64,000 nucleotides of DNA from an uncultured Bacteroidia bacterium (GCA_902802535.1 CADCML010000004.1:62001-126000); one strand, 5' to 3'. Shown: positions 53,488 to 63,234, numbered from the stretch's first letter. Made by a program: numbers and translations. Notes: generated by a model from the letters alone, not told the origin.

Positions 53488-54078
53488 TACCCGACGTTGC
53501 ACCCAAGCATAGATAACGATGACGGCAATGGTGGGAATCTCCATTGGCAGGTTGGCCAATCCTGATTCAGGACCGGCAAGCAAGAATGAAACAACGGGAA
53601 TGATGCTGGAAATCAGGATGTAGAGCACCATCCATAGGCCCACTTGCCGCAATCTTCCACGATAGTTAAAAATGATGGCACTACCCAAAGGAAGATAAAC
53701 CAACATCAACGAAACAGCCACAGGCAAGCCAACGCTAAACATGATTGTTGGAATCAACTCTGTCACGAATCCGGCGAGGTTCAGTGCAATGACAATCCAC
53801 CACCACACCGTGAAAGGACGATACAGCGGCTTCATGCCTCGCAGCAGGCCAACATACATCACCACCGCCCCAAAGGTCTGGACGATGCCCCGCACCCACG
53901 AAAGATGGGCATCATTCATCCAGTGCAAAAGCGGCGCCCAGTTGACGATGGCCTGCAAGAGATAGCACACAAAAGCCGCCTCAATGAGCCAGCGGGGTAG
54001 GCCACTATTCACATGATTCACAAGGGATTGGCTCTCGATGCTTATTGCCTTTTCGATGTGTTTTTGCTCCTTTTCCAT
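53479..54078 (-). CDS. Membrane protein of unknown function
   Basis: A 199-residue protein with about five hydrophobic segments (WLIEAAFVCYLLQAIVNWA, GIVQTFGAVVMYVGLL, WWIVIALNLAGFVTEL, GLPVAVSLMLVYLP, GLWMVLYILISSIIPVVSFLL). No family is recognised. Its promoter box TACCTTTG sits only 5 bases before the ATG, so the message may be nearly leaderless. It ends inside the AraC-type gene in convergent orientation. Confidence 0.6.
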   Translation of the reverse strand: MEKEQKHIEKAISIESQSLVNHVNSGLPRWLIEAAFVCYLLQAIVNWAPLLHWMNDAHLSWVRGIVQTFGAVVMYVGLLRGMKPLYRPFTVWWWIVIALNLAGFVTELIPTIMFSVGLPVAVSLMLVYLPLGSAIIFNYRGRLRQVGLWMVLYILISSIIPVVSFLLAGPESGLANLPMEIPTIAVIVIYAWVQRRVLI

Positions 54079-54140
54079 GGCTGCAAAGGTACAATTTTAT
54101 TGTCAGTTTCGTAAAAATACTTGTTGAATGGCCAAAAACA

Positions 54141-54181
54141 ATTTGCCCGACCTCCCTATTGTTTCGGTAGGCCGGGCAAAT
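54141..54181 (-). terminator. Rho-independent terminator of the P/T-linker lipoprotein gene
   Basis: The minus strand has ATTTGCCCGGCCTACC pairing with the complementary AGGTCGGGCAAAT, followed by TTGTTTTTGG. Confidence 0.65.
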
Positions 54182-54217
54182 GTGCGATATTGGCTATCAT
54201 GCCAATTTCAAGCTTTC

Positions 54218-54721
54218 TTATTGAATGGTCTTGGTTTTGCTAAATTCTAATTTATCTGGATGAGTAGCAATCCATTCTATAAAATCAGCTTTGGAAGTAG
54301 AGTAACCAGCCGTTTCACCCTCGCCATTGATTAAGGCAATACGAGCATATTCCACCTGTTCTGGAAGATCGGCTTCATTGTAAGTGACTTTACCTTCGAT
54401 TTTTGCCTCAAACGGAACATTTACACTGATTTCTTTGGTCCAAGGCAAAGTGGCGTCATTCACTTCAACCATGTTTCCGTTAGCGTCTTTAAAGGAAAAG
54501 CTGTAATGGAAGCAGGGCGAAACCGTGTGTGTGGTCACTTGACCAGTATTAATATCGCCCGTTTTGAAAATGTTGTCAACCTTGTAAACCACAGTCTTCG
54601 TCGTCGGCGTAGGGGTCGGCCCAGGAGTAGGTGATGGAGTTGGTTGCGGGTCTTTCTTACAACCTGTCAGCATCATGCCACCGATAAGCAGGGTGGCGAG
54701 CAAAAACGTTACTTTTTTCAT
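54218..54721 (-). CDS. Lipoprotein with Pro/Thr linker
   Basis: A 167-residue lipoprotein (MKKVTFLLATLLIGGMMLTGC, Cys21) followed by a flexible KKDPQPTPSPTPGPTPTPTT linker and a ~125-residue beta-rich domain. The linker suggests the domain is held away from the membrane. No family is recognised. A promoter box lies upstream and a terminator downstream, so it is monocistronic. Confidence 0.75.
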   Translation of the reverse strand: MKKVTFLLATLLIGGMMLTGCKKDPQPTPSPTPGPTPTPTTKTVVYKVDNIFKTGDINTGQVTTHTVSPCFHYSFSFKDANGNMVEVNDATLPWTKEISVNVPFEAKIEGKVTYNEADLPEQVEYARIALINGEGETAGYSTSKADFIEWIATHPDKLEFSKTKTIQ

Positions 54722-54771
54722 TTTTTAATGTTTTTAAGTTGGTTAAACAATTGATTTGATTAAAAGCAGTG

Positions 54772-54779
54772 CAAAAATA
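54772..54779 (-). promoter_or_regulatory. -7 box for the P/T-linker lipoprotein gene
   Basis: Minus-strand TATTTTTG, 50 bases before the ATG at 54721. The rest of 54780-54962 shows nothing recognisable. Confidence 0.45.
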
Positions 54780-54962
54780 ACGATTAAATCAGAGTTGTAT
54801 GATACCAGTTTTTGAAAAATGGCTAAAAAACTGGGTTTTCTGCGCAAAGTCGGCATTTTTGCGCAACAAGACCAAGAAGTTTTTGACCGATGTTCTATGC
54901 AAACGTGCAGTTTATAATCGAATTGCCGAAAAGTTGATGCATGGTATTACAACAAAAACTAC

Positions 54963-54970
54963 TATTTTTG
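54963..54970 (+). promoter_or_regulatory. -7 box for the flippase gene
   Basis: TATTTTTG, 26 bases before the ATG at 54997. Confidence 0.5.
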
Positions 54971-54996
54971 CGTTTCGGGAAAACAAAACGTGACTT

Positions 54997-56490
54997 ATGG
55001 CAGAAAACAAATTAGGCTCACTCGCGAAGCAAACCGCCATTTACGGTTTGAGTAGCATCGTAGGCAGGTTCTTGAACTACTTGCTCGTGCCCATCCACAC
55101 GCACCGTATGGCTGCTGAATCAGGCGGATACGGCATCGTAACCAACCTCTATGCTTATACGGCCTTGCTACTCGTCATCCTTACTTTCGGCATGGAAACC
55201 ACTTTCTTCCGCTTCTCCAATAAGGAAAACGTCAATCCCGACAAGGCTTTCTCTACGGCTGGGCTTTCCGTTGGCTTTGTCTCCTTGGTTTTCCTTATCT
55301 TAGTGACCTTGTTCCTGAAGCCCATCGCTGGTGCTTTGGATTATGCTTTGCATCCTGAGTTTGTGGAAATTATGGCCATCATCGTGGCTTTCGATGCATT
55401 CCAGTCCATTTTGTTTGCGCGGCTGCGTTATGAGAATCGTCCCATCAAATTCATGACGCTGAAACTCTCTTTCATAGTCATGAGCCTGTTGCTCAACTTG
55501 TTCATCTTCTTTTTGGCACCTTACTTGAAAGAACACTATCCCGCCATGATGGGATGGTATCATGCAAGCTATCAGGTGGGCTATATCTTCATTGCTAACT
55601 TGATTTGTACCACGTTGGTCAATTTTGGGTTTGTCACCGAAATCAAGAAACTCCGCCTTGGCATCGACCGTAACTTGCTGAAACAGATGCTGAAATATAC
55701 TTGGCCCATTCTGCTTTTGGGCTTGGCTGGCATCCTCAACCAGGTGGCCGACAAGATTGTGTTCAAGAAAATCGTCCCGGGATTGGAGGGCGAGGAACAA
55801 CTCGGCATCTATGGTGCCTGCGTCAAGATAGCGATGATCATGGCGATGATTACACAAGCCTTCCGTTATGCCTACGAGCCTTTCGTCTTTGGCGGCAAGC
55901 GCGACACCGCCGACCGCGAGACCCAAGCCAAAGTGATGAAATACTTTATCATCTTCACACTATTGGCTTTCCTTGCCGTGGTGATGTATATGCCTCTGTT
56001 GCAGTATCTTGTTGGCGCTGATTATCGTCAAGGTCTGCGTGTGGTGCCCATCGTGATGATGGCCGAGATTTTCATGGGCATCTATTTCAACCTTTCGTTT
56101 TGGTATAAACTCATCGACGAAACATGGTGGGGTGCTATTTTCTCTGCCATTGGGTGCGTGGTGCTGCTGGCCATCAACTTCATTTTCGTGCCCAAATACA
56201 GCTATATGGCTTGCGCTTGGGGCGGTTTTGCGGGCTATGGCGTTTGCATGGTGTTGTCCTATTTTGTCGGGCAGAAGAAGGCCCCGATACCTTATAATCT
56301 TAAATCCGCCTTCCTCTATTTTGCCCTCGCCATTGCGTTGTTTTTCGTGCAGAAAAACATCCACATCGAAAGCACCGTCTGGACTTTGGTGGTCAACACG
56401 GGGCTGCTTTTGGTCTTTGTGGCCTTCACTTGCTGGATGGAGAAGGATTTGGTGAAGGGCGTTCTCGGATGGGTTAAGAATCGGATTTAA
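54997..56490 (+). CDS. Polysaccharide flippase (Wzx-like, MOP superfamily)
   Basis: A 497-residue protein with about fourteen hydrophobic segments and the family N-terminus LAKQTAIYGLSSIVGRFLNYLLVPIHT. It belongs to the lipopolysaccharide/polysaccharide export group of MOP transporters, which flip lipid-linked oligosaccharides across the inner membrane. It is monocistronic; glycan-assembly genes are not adjacent, so its substrate is unclear. Its stop codon directly abuts the convergent GH97 stop. Confidence 0.85.
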   Translation: MAENKLGSLAKQTAIYGLSSIVGRFLNYLLVPIHTHRMAAESGGYGIVTNLYAYTALLLVILTFGMETTFFRFSNKENVNPDKAFSTAGLSVGFVSLVFLILVTLFLKPIAGALDYALHPEFVEIMAIIVAFDAFQSILFARLRYENRPIKFMTLKLSFIVMSLLLNLFIFFLAPYLKEHYPAMMGWYHASYQVGYIFIANLICTTLVNFGFVTEIKKLRLGIDRNLLKQMLKYTWPILLLGLAGILNQVADKIVFKKIVPGLEGEEQLGIYGACVKIAMIMAMITQAFRYAYEPFVFGGKRDTADRETQAKVMKYFIIFTLLAFLAVVMYMPLLQYLVGADYRQGLRVVPIVMMAEIFMGIYFNLSFWYKLIDETWWGAIFSAIGCVVLLAINFIFVPKYSYMACAWGGFAGYGVCMVLSYFVGQKKAPIPYNLKSAFLYFALAIALFFVQKNIHIESTVWTLVVNTGLLLVFVAFTCWMEKDLVKGVLGWVKNRI

Positions 56491-58515
56491 TTAGAACACC
56501 ATCACCGCGCCGCCGCCTATGGCGAGGTGGACTTTTACCTTGTTGCCCATCACTTGGGCGGTTTCCGAAACATAGTCGCGGGCTACACGGTTAGCGTTGA
56601 TGCCGTCGCGGAAGATGTGTCCCGACTTGGCGCCGAAATTGGGCAGCACAGAAAGGTCGATTTCAATATCGCGCTCTTCCCAGTTCGTTATTGCGCCCAC
56701 ATACCAGCGGAAGTCTTTGCGACGGGCGATAACCAAGTATTCGCCTACTTTGCCGTCAAGAACGATTGTTTCGTCCCAAGTGGTGGGAACAGTGGCGATG
56801 AATTGGGTGCACTCGTCCTCCTTGAGGTAGTTGCTCGGGCTATCGCAAAGCATGTTGAACGGCGACTCAAAAATCACGTATTCTGCGAGTTGGCGGCAGC
56901 GTGTGCCTTGACTCATCGGCTCAGTGTAGATGGCGGCGAAGTTGTTCTTGTTCGCGTTTTTCATCGCGCCTTGGGTGTAGTCCATCGGACCAGCCACCAT
57001 GCGGATGAAAGGGATGGTGACTTCATTGGTGACGAGGTCGCTCTGGTTGTCCCATTTGGCTTGTTCGAGGCCATACACGCCCTCGTGGTTGAGCACGTTG
57101 GGGTAGGTGCGATGCAGTCCTGTAGGCTTGTAGGCACCATGGAAGTCGATGAAAAGATGATGTTTTGCAGCGGTTTCGGCCATGCGGTAATAGAAGTCCA
57201 CAATCATTTGGTCGTCGCCGTCCATGAAATCGACCTTAAAGCCTTTCACGCCCATGTCGGCATAGTGTTGGCACACGTGTTCCATGTCCTTGTCGATGGC
57301 GGCATAGCCCACCCACAGCACGATGCCCACATTGCGCTCGGCACCATAGTCCACCAGTTCTTGGATATCGATCTCAGGCACCACTTGGAAGAGGTCGGCC
57401 TTCTTGTTGACGGCCCAGCCTTCGTCCAAAATGACGTACTCGATACCGTATTGCGAGGCGAAATCAATGTAATACTTATACGTGTCGTTATTGATGCCCG
57501 CCTTGAAATCGACGCCATAGATGTTCCATGCATTCCACCAGTCCCAAGCCACCTTGCCGGGCTGGATCCATGAGACATCCTCCACGCGGCTCGGCGAGGC
57601 CAAGAGATAGACCAAGTCGCTGTCGGCCAAGTCTTTGTCGTTTTCGGAGATGACGATGCAGCGCCATGGGAACGAGCGTTTACCCTCCACTTTGGCGATG
57701 TAGTTCTCGCGTTCCTTTACTACCCATTGCAGGTTGTTGTGGCCACCTTGCTCGCGGGTCTTTGGATAACCGGCATGAACGGCATGCAGCTTTTGCGAGG
57801 GCAACGAGTTGCGAAGATACATCCCGGGATAATCTTCCAAGTCCGCCTCGGTGATGACAGCTTTCTTGCCATCCTTGAGTTCGATGAGCAAAGGTAGGAA
57901 AGCCAATCGGTCATATTCCATCTTGCTCAATGGCGTGACGGTATAGGTGTTTTCAAAAGAATTGTAAAACTGCTGTTGGATGAAGTTGCCATCGCCTTTG
58001 CGGGCGTTGACGTATGGAATCCAAGCAGTGTAGTCCTCGTCAAAGTGGAAAGCCACAGTTTCATCAATCACTTTGAAGGGCTTTTTGAAATCAGTTTGGA
58101 AACGATAGGCGACGCCTTCATTATAGGCTCGGAAAATTACCTTATAATTACCTTTAAAACTGAGTGTCAGTTCGTTATATTGGTCTTGAATTTCGGCTCT
58201 CTTGTAAAAAGGTGCTTCAACGGTTTGGTTCACGGATTTGGTTTTAACAGAAGTGATGGATGGCTTGGAAGAAATACCAAGCGTTTTGCCGTTATCAATT
58301 TGCATGGCTATTTCCGACATGTCCAAGACGACGGTTTCCTCATGTTTTACGGAATAGTATAACCAGTACTCAGATCGTTCGGTATTCATCTCAACTATCT
58401 CTTCCTCCGAGACAGTCACGGTGATTTTCCCGTTAGGCGATTGCAGGGTGTATTGCTTTTGGGCAAAGGCGCTCACGCAAAGCATAAGGAGCGCGGAAAT
58501 AAGGAGTTTTTTCAT
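56491..58515 (-). CDS. GH97 family glycosidase (retaining type, probably alpha-galactosidase-like)
   Basis: A 674-residue exported enzyme from MKKLLISALLMLCVSAFAQ. It has an N-terminal beta-sandwich (about residues 25-290), a (beta/alpha)8 barrel (about 300-560) and a small C-terminal domain. KGFKVDFMDGDD places Asp429 and NHEGVYGLEQAKW places Glu484; the 55-residue spacing equals that of the nucleophile and acid/base of the characterised retaining alpha-galactosidase BT1871, so a retaining mechanism is likely. This is family knowledge applied by alignment; alpha-glucosidase activity of the inverting SusB type is less likely. It is downstream of trkH. Confidence 0.85.
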   Translation of the reverse strand: MKKLLISALLMLCVSAFAQKQYTLQSPNGKITVTVSEEEIVEMNTERSEYWLYYSVKHEETVVLDMSEIAMQIDNGKTLGISSKPSITSVKTKSVNQTVEAPFYKRAEIQDQYNELTLSFKGNYKVIFRAYNEGVAYRFQTDFKKPFKVIDETVAFHFDEDYTAWIPYVNARKGDGNFIQQQFYNSFENTYTVTPLSKMEYDRLAFLPLLIELKDGKKAVITEADLEDYPGMYLRNSLPSQKLHAVHAGYPKTREQGGHNNLQWVVKERENYIAKVEGKRSFPWRCIVISENDKDLADSDLVYLLASPSRVEDVSWIQPGKVAWDWWNAWNIYGVDFKAGINNDTYKYYIDFASQYGIEYVILDEGWAVNKKADLFQVVPEIDIQELVDYGAERNVGIVLWVGYAAIDKDMEHVCQHYADMGVKGFKVDFMDGDDQMIVDFYYRMAETAAKHHLFIDFHGAYKPTGLHRTYPNVLNHEGVYGLEQAKWDNQSDLVTNEVTIPFIRMVAGPMDYTQGAMKNANKNNFAAIYTEPMSQGTRCRQLAEYVIFESPFNMLCDSPSNYLKEDECTQFIATVPTTWDETIVLDGKVGEYLVIARRKDFRWYVGAITNWEERDIEIDLSVLPNFGAKSGHIFRDGINANRVARDYVSETAQVMGNKVKVHLAIGGGAVMVF

Positions 58516-58596
58516 AATGGTTAGATTTTGTGCTGGCAAAAATATGGAATTTGTTGCACTTCACAAAAAATACCTTTCTTTTTACAATGGTAAGTT

Positions 58597-60060
58597 TCAA
58601 TTTCTCCAAAAACTCCGCGAAAACAGGATAATCAGCGAGAACAGCTCCACTCTGCCCAACAGCATCAGCAGCATGAGCATCCATTTGACGGCGATTGGGA
58701 AAGCTACATACGAGCCACCAGGTCCCACCAAGCCGACGCCAGTGCCCACATTGCCCAAAGCGGCCACTGACGCGCCAATGGCCGTGCTGAAATCGGAGCC
58801 GGTGAAGAGTATGATGATGCTGCTCGCTATGAAAATGAGGAAATAAACGAAGATGAAAGTTGTGTTTTTGTAAACGCCGCTGCTTGAGATGGCCTTTCCG
58901 TTGACTTTGACGGGCAGCACGGCGTTGGGATGGATGATGCGCTTCAGCTCAAGCATCGAGTTTTTGATGAAGATGAGATGGCGAAATACTTTCACGCCGC
59001 CTGAAGTGGAACCCGAACAGGCCCCAATGAACATCAAAAGGAAGAGTATGACCCACAGGAACGAAGGCCACGTCATATAATCGCTGACGAAGAATCCCGT
59101 GGTGGTCATGGCCGAAACGACACTGAAGAAAGCTTCGCGGAACGAGGTGCCGAAGCTGTGGTGGGCAACCAACAGCAACACCAACCCGATGCCCACGCCG
59201 GCAAACAGGATATGGAGCAGGAAACTCCTGAACTCTTGGTTTTTGAGGATGGTGAGCGACCTCCAGCTCAACGAAAGCAGGAGCAAGGAGAAATTGCAGC
59301 CCGACAAAGCCATGAAAATGCTCACCACCACCTGCGAGTAGTTGGAAAATGCCCCGATGCTCTCTGAGCGCGTGGAGAAGCCGCCCGAGCTGATGGTGGT
59401 CATCGAGTGGCAGACGGCATCGTAGAAATCCATGTCGCCCCAATAGAGCAACAACGTTTCCAACAACGTGAAAAACAGATAGATGCCCCAAATGCGCGTT
59501 ACGGTGTGCATCACGCGCGGATGCAGCTTGTCGTAGGTGATGCCGTTCATTTCTGAGATGAAGAGCTGCATCCCGCTCATGCTCATGTAAGGCAAGATGG
59601 CGATGGCGAAAACGATGATGGCCAAGCCGCCAATCCACTGGGTCATGCTGCGCCAAAGGAGGATGTCTTTGGGGATGCTTTCGATGTGCGGCAGGATGGA
59701 GGCTCCTGTTGTGGTGAAGCCTGACAAGGCCTCGAAAAAGCCGTCGGTGAAATTGGGCACGCTCTTGCTGAGCAGGTAGGGCATGGCTCCGAAAAGCGAC
59801 AGCATGAGCCACGAAATGCATACGATATACACACCGTCGCGCGGAGTGGTCTTCTCGCCCTTGTGGCTTCGCGTGGCGATGATTAGGATGAAACCGGTCA
59901 GTAGGGTGATGAGCACTGAGAAGGGCATACTGAAGACGTACAGCCCGTGATGCAGATAGGTCACGGGGAGCACCGTCAGCATGAAGAGGCCCTCGATGAG
60001 GAGCAAAAAGCCTTCGATGCGGAGGACTAAGGGGTGGTTTATTTTAGTTTTCCATTTCAT
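58597..60060 (-). CDS. trkH: TrkH-family potassium uptake protein
   Basis: A 487-residue membrane protein with the four pore loops of the Trk/Ktr superfamily, each with a selectivity-filter Gly: GFTTTGASILPHI, TTISSGGFSTRS, AMTTTGFFVSDY and ALGNVGTGVGLVGP. Membrane helices follow the 2-pore-2 repeat. It takes up K+ with the regulatory subunit TrkA, whose gene ends 3 bases upstream. Confidence 0.93.
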   Translation of the reverse strand: MKWKTKINHPLVLRIEGFLLLIEGLFMLTVLPVTYLHHGLYVFSMPFSVLITLLTGFILIIATRSHKGEKTTPRDGVYIVCISWLMLSLFGAMPYLLSKSVPNFTDGFFEALSGFTTTGASILPHIESIPKDILLWRSMTQWIGGLAIIVFAIAILPYMSMSGMQLFISEMNGITYDKLHPRVMHTVTRIWGIYLFFTLLETLLLYWGDMDFYDAVCHSMTTISSGGFSTRSESIGAFSNYSQVVVSIFMALSGCNFSLLLLSLSWRSLTILKNQEFRSFLLHILFAGVGIGLVLLLVAHHSFGTSFREAFFSVVSAMTTTGFFVSDYMTWPSFLWVILFLLMFIGACSGSTSGGVKVFRHLIFIKNSMLELKRIIHPNAVLPVKVNGKAISSSGVYKNTTFIFVYFLIFIASSIIILFTGSDFSTAIGASVAALGNVGTGVGLVGPGGSYVAFPIAVKWMLMLLMLLGRVELFSLIILFSRSFWRN

Positions 60061-60063
60061 CGG

Positions 60064-61404
60064 TTAATGGAACAGTCGTTCAACAGCAGGAATACCAGCA
60101 GGCAAGGCCAACACCACCACATGGTCGTCGGTCTCGATTTGGAAGTCGTCGGTGGCGATGTAGCTCTCGCCGTCGCGGGTAATGCCGCAAATGATGGCAT
60201 CGGTGGGCATGGCCAATTGTCCGATGGGCTTGCGCGTGACTGCCGAGCCGGCTCTTACCTCAAACTCCACGATGTCGGCATCGATGCCGCTGAGGCTCTT
60301 CAAGGTGGAAACTTTCGCGCCCAAAGTGTATTTCACCATGTAGCTGGCCGCAATGAGTTTCTTGTTGATGATGGAATCGATGCCGATGTTCTGCGAGATG
60401 TCGATGTAGTCGATGTTCTCGACGAGGGCGATGGTCTTTTTCACGCCGAACGACTTGGCCTGAAGGCAGGTCAGGATGTTGGTCTCGGTGTTGTCGCTGA
60501 CGGCGATGAAGGCGTCCATGTCCTTGATGCCTTCGTCCTCAAGCAGGTCGAGGTTGCGGGCGTCGGCGTTGACGACCAAAGCTTCCGAAAGGTAGTTGGT
60601 CAGGTCCATGCAGCGTTCCTTGTCGATTTCCAAAATCTTGATGTTCAGGTCGTGTTCGAGGCGTTTGGCAGTGATGCGACCCACGCGACCGCCGCCCACA
60701 ATCATCACATTGTGGACATTAATCTGTTTCTTTCCGCTCAGTTTGATGATGTCTTTGATGGCGTGCGGCTTGGTGACCACATACACCATGTCGGCCACTT
60801 GGAAGACCTCGTCGCCTTGCGGCACGAAGGTGCTTTGGCGGCGGTGGATAGCGGCTACGCGGAACTCGATGTGCTCATACTGGTCCATCACTTCGTCGAC
60901 GGTCTTGCCGAGGATTTCGGCCTCAGGTTCCAGTTTCACCATGAAGAGTTGCAGGTTGCCGCCTGCGAAATCGTAGGTTTCCGACGAGGCGTTTTTCTTC
61001 AGCAGCGAGATGATTTCCTGTGCCGCGATGTCTTCGGGCGACAGCAGGCCATCGATGCCGAGGTCTTGGTACATGCGCCACACGTCGGGACTCAAGTTCT
61101 CCATCGTATTGACGCGGGCGATGACTTTCTTTGCGCCTAATTTCTTGGCGATGATGGCGGTGAGCAGGTTGATGTGCTCGTCGTGCAGCACGGCGATGAC
61201 CAAGTCGGCGTGTTTCACGTTGGCGCGTTGCAGCACGGCGTTTGAGGTCGAGTCGCCCGTGATGGTCATCAGGTCGCTGTGCGATTCCACCATCTTCAGC
61301 AGTTCCTCATGTGGGTCGACAATGGTGATGTTGTGGTTGCTGCGTACCAAGGCCTCCGCCAAGTGCATGCCCACTTCTCCGTCTCCGGCAATGACAATGT
61401 TCAT
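60064..61404 (-). CDS. trkA: Trk system potassium regulatory subunit TrkA
   Basis: A 446-residue cytoplasmic gating protein with two RCK units. NIVIAGDGEVGMHLAEAL and VMIVGGGRVGRITAKRL are the two nucleotide-binding Rossmann motifs, each followed by a TrkA_C domain (VFQVADMVYVV, IETDDHVVVLAL). The first Rossmann motif has Asp after Gly (GDGEVG). It assembles with TrkH at the membrane. It has its own promoter. Confidence 0.93.
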   Translation of the reverse strand: MNIVIAGDGEVGMHLAEALVRSNHNITIVDPHEELLKMVESHSDLMTITGDSTSNAVLQRANVKHADLVIAVLHDEHINLLTAIIAKKLGAKKVIARVNTMENLSPDVWRMYQDLGIDGLLSPEDIAAQEIISLLKKNASSETYDFAGGNLQLFMVKLEPEAEILGKTVDEVMDQYEHIEFRVAAIHRRQSTFVPQGDEVFQVADMVYVVTKPHAIKDIIKLSGKKQINVHNVMIVGGGRVGRITAKRLEHDLNIKILEIDKERCMDLTNYLSEALVVNADARNLDLLEDEGIKDMDAFIAVSDNTETNILTCLQAKSFGVKKTIALVENIDYIDISQNIGIDSIINKKLIAASYMVKYTLGAKVSTLKSLSGIDADIVEFEVRAGSAVTRKPIGQLAMPTDAIICGITRDGESYIATDDFQIETDDHVVVLALPAGIPAVERLFH

Positions 61405-61424
61405 TTCAGTTCTGTTTTAAGGCG

Positions 61425-61432
61425 CAAAGGTA
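61425..61432 (-). promoter_or_regulatory. -7 box for trkA-trkH
   Basis: Minus-strand TACCTTTG, 20 bases before the trkA ATG. Confidence 0.5.
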
Positions 61433-61483
61433 TGGATTTTCAAATTGTTGGTGGGCAAAAATACGTTTTTTTGTGAAAACAAA

Positions 61484-61509
61484 AAGAGAGTTTCGTTCGA
61501 AACTCTCTT
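61484..61509 (-). terminator. Terminator of the tRNA-Thr gene
   Basis: Perfect hairpin AAGAGAGTTTCG/CGAAACTCTCTT followed on the minus strand by TTTTGTTTTC. Confidence 0.75.
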
Positions 61510-61516
61510 ATTTTGC

Positions 61517-61592
<76 letters not shown>

Positions 61593-61794
61593 CTTTCAAT
61601 TGCGGCTGCAAAAATACAACATTTTGGGAAAACAGACGCTTTTTTTTTGAAAAAAACTGATTTTGTGATTACTTTGTAAGAAGTCTTTCAAAAATCATAC
61701 AACAAAATCTATTGAAAATCAATGATATAAAAAATTTTTACCGAAAAACACAATAATTAAACTAAAAAATTAGTTTCATATTCAAAACATTCTC

Positions 61795-61802
61795 TATATT
61801 TG
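61795..61802 (+). promoter_or_regulatory. -7 box for the LRR lipoprotein operon
   Basis: TATATTTG, 20 bases before the ATG at 61823. The interval 61593-61794 is very AT-rich and holds nothing else recognisable. Confidence 0.5.
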
Positions 61803-61822
61803 CAGCGTCAAGACAAATCAAA

Positions 61823-62839
61823 ATGGCTATCAAACGAAACATAGTATTATTATTAATGGTGATGGGATTATTCACATCATGCGTGACCCAACCCGCCAAG
61901 TATGTGACTTATGTACCTGATTCGGTGACTGTGTTTGAAGTCGTCAGGGCCGAAATACAATATCTTGACATTCCCAAAGACAACAACATCGAGGTGCTCT
62001 CGCTGACCAATTGTGGTCTTGACAGGATTCCTTCAAGCATCAAGCATTGCAAATATTTGCGAAGACTGAACCTGGAAGGCAACCAAATCAAACACATCCC
62101 CAAATGGCTCAGTTCGCTTGACAGCATCGAGGAAATCAACTTGAACTTCAACAAACTGAACTTGAAAAGACGGGATATCCGCCGCTTGTCGAAGATTGAA
62201 GATGTCTTGTTGGCGGGCAATGGCATCAAGAAGCTCCCTGCCAATGTTGGCTGTCTGCGTTGCGAAAGCCTTAACTTGTCGAAGAACCAACTCAGCACAT
62301 TGCCCAAGTCGTTTGCAGAGTTGAAGCAAGTCAGATACTTGATTTTCTATGACAACGTGTTTGAATCCATCCCAAAAGAATTGGCCGGTTTCAAGAATTT
62401 GAAGCACTTGGATTTTTATAAGAACAAGATTACGGAAATCCCTGACTTTATTGGCGACATGGACAATCTGCAACAACTTTTCCTCTCGTTCAACAAAATC
62501 GAGGAGATTCCCGACACCTTACGCAACTTGAAACGCCTGAAGTATTTCTATATCCACCATAACGAACTGCATTTCCTGCCTGAATGGATTACGGAAATGG
62601 ATTCCATCGAACGCTTTGGCTTGGGATTCAACCACTTGCTGGAATTGCCCGAGGTGTGGAAAATGGAAGCCTTGCAGGAATTCGATTGTGAGCACAACCT
62701 GTTGGAACGTTTTCCGTGGGAGTTGGTAGACAAACCCGAAATGGAAATCCTGAATGTGCGCGACAACAATTTCAGTCTGACTATTGAGGAAACCGTTCGA
62801 CTTGAGAAAGCCAATAAAACGAAAAGAATAAGTTATTAA
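61823..62839 (+). CDS. Leucine-rich-repeat lipoprotein
   Basis: A 338-residue lipoprotein (MAIKRNIVLLLMVMGLFTSC, Cys20) with about eleven ~23-residue leucine-rich repeats of the bacterial type (LRRLNLEGNQIKHIPKWLSSL, LKHLDFYKNKITEIPDFIG), capped by a short C-terminal stretch. The LxxLxLxxNxIxxIP pattern matches SDS22-like or small bacterial LRRs used for protein binding. It is cotranscribed with the BlaI-like gene after 17 bases. Confidence 0.85.
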   Translation: MAIKRNIVLLLMVMGLFTSCVTQPAKYVTYVPDSVTVFEVVRAEIQYLDIPKDNNIEVLSLTNCGLDRIPSSIKHCKYLRRLNLEGNQIKHIPKWLSSLDSIEEINLNFNKLNLKRRDIRRLSKIEDVLLAGNGIKKLPANVGCLRCESLNLSKNQLSTLPKSFAELKQVRYLIFYDNVFESIPKELAGFKNLKHLDFYKNKITEIPDFIGDMDNLQQLFLSFNKIEEIPDTLRNLKRLKYFYIHHNELHFLPEWITEMDSIERFGLGFNHLLELPEVWKMEALQEFDCEHNLLERFPWELVDKPEMEILNVRDNNFSLTIEETVRLEKANKTKRISY

Positions 62840-62856
62840 TATAAAAAGCATTGATC

Positions 62857-63231
62857 ATGAAAGAGTTAACCAAAGGAGAGGAACAAGTGATGCAAGTCAT
62901 TTGGAGCATAGGTCAGGGTTTCGCCAACGAGATTATGGCGGCCTTTCCCGAGCCCAAGCCGGCCTACAACACCGTGCTTTCCATCATCAAAATCTTGGAA
63001 AACAAGGGTTTTGTGAAGCACGAAACCTTCTGCCGCGCGCACCGCTACAGCGCCGCCATCAGCAAAGAGGATTACTCGCACCGTTATTTGGGTAGCGTAG
63101 TGGAACGTTATTTCAACAATTCCTATCTCGACCTCGTTTCGGCCTTTGCCAGAAAGGAGAATTTCAGCGTTGAGGAATTGGAAGAGATGAGAAAAACCAT
63201 TGACGAGGCCATCGCTTCAGAAAGGAGATAA
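62857..63231 (+). CDS. BlaI/MecI-family transcriptional repressor
   Basis: A 124-residue winged-helix repressor from MKELTKGEEQVMQVIWSIGQG. EPKPAYNTVLSIIKILENKGFVKHETFCRAHRYSA holds the recognition helix and wing; the C-terminal helices (about residues 75-124) form the dimer interface, with the Asn/Phe site cleaved in BlaI not clearly identifiable. It sits 3 bases before a BlaR1-type protease gene, the usual pair that senses beta-lactams or other cell-wall stress. No beta-lactamase gene is in the window. Confidence 0.88.
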   Translation: MKELTKGEEQVMQVIWSIGQGFANEIMAAFPEPKPAYNTVLSIIKILENKGFVKHETFCRAHRYSAAISKEDYSHRYLGSVVERYFNNSYLDLVSAFARKENFSVEELEEMRKTIDEAIASERR

Positions 63232-63234
63232 GCC

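Noticed and set aside
54799..54993. 64-residue plus-strand open frame
   Set aside because: It runs through the promoter of the flippase gene, has no motif or start context and is probably chance.
56527..57573. 348-residue plus-strand open frame
   Set aside because: Antisense shadow of the GH97 gene.
60034..61140. 368-residue plus-strand open frame
   Set aside because: Antisense shadow of trkA, whose frame carries both Rossmann motifs.
61633..61790. Possible riboswitch or second tRNA in the AT-rich interval
   Set aside because: No cloverleaf or known aptamer motif could be found.
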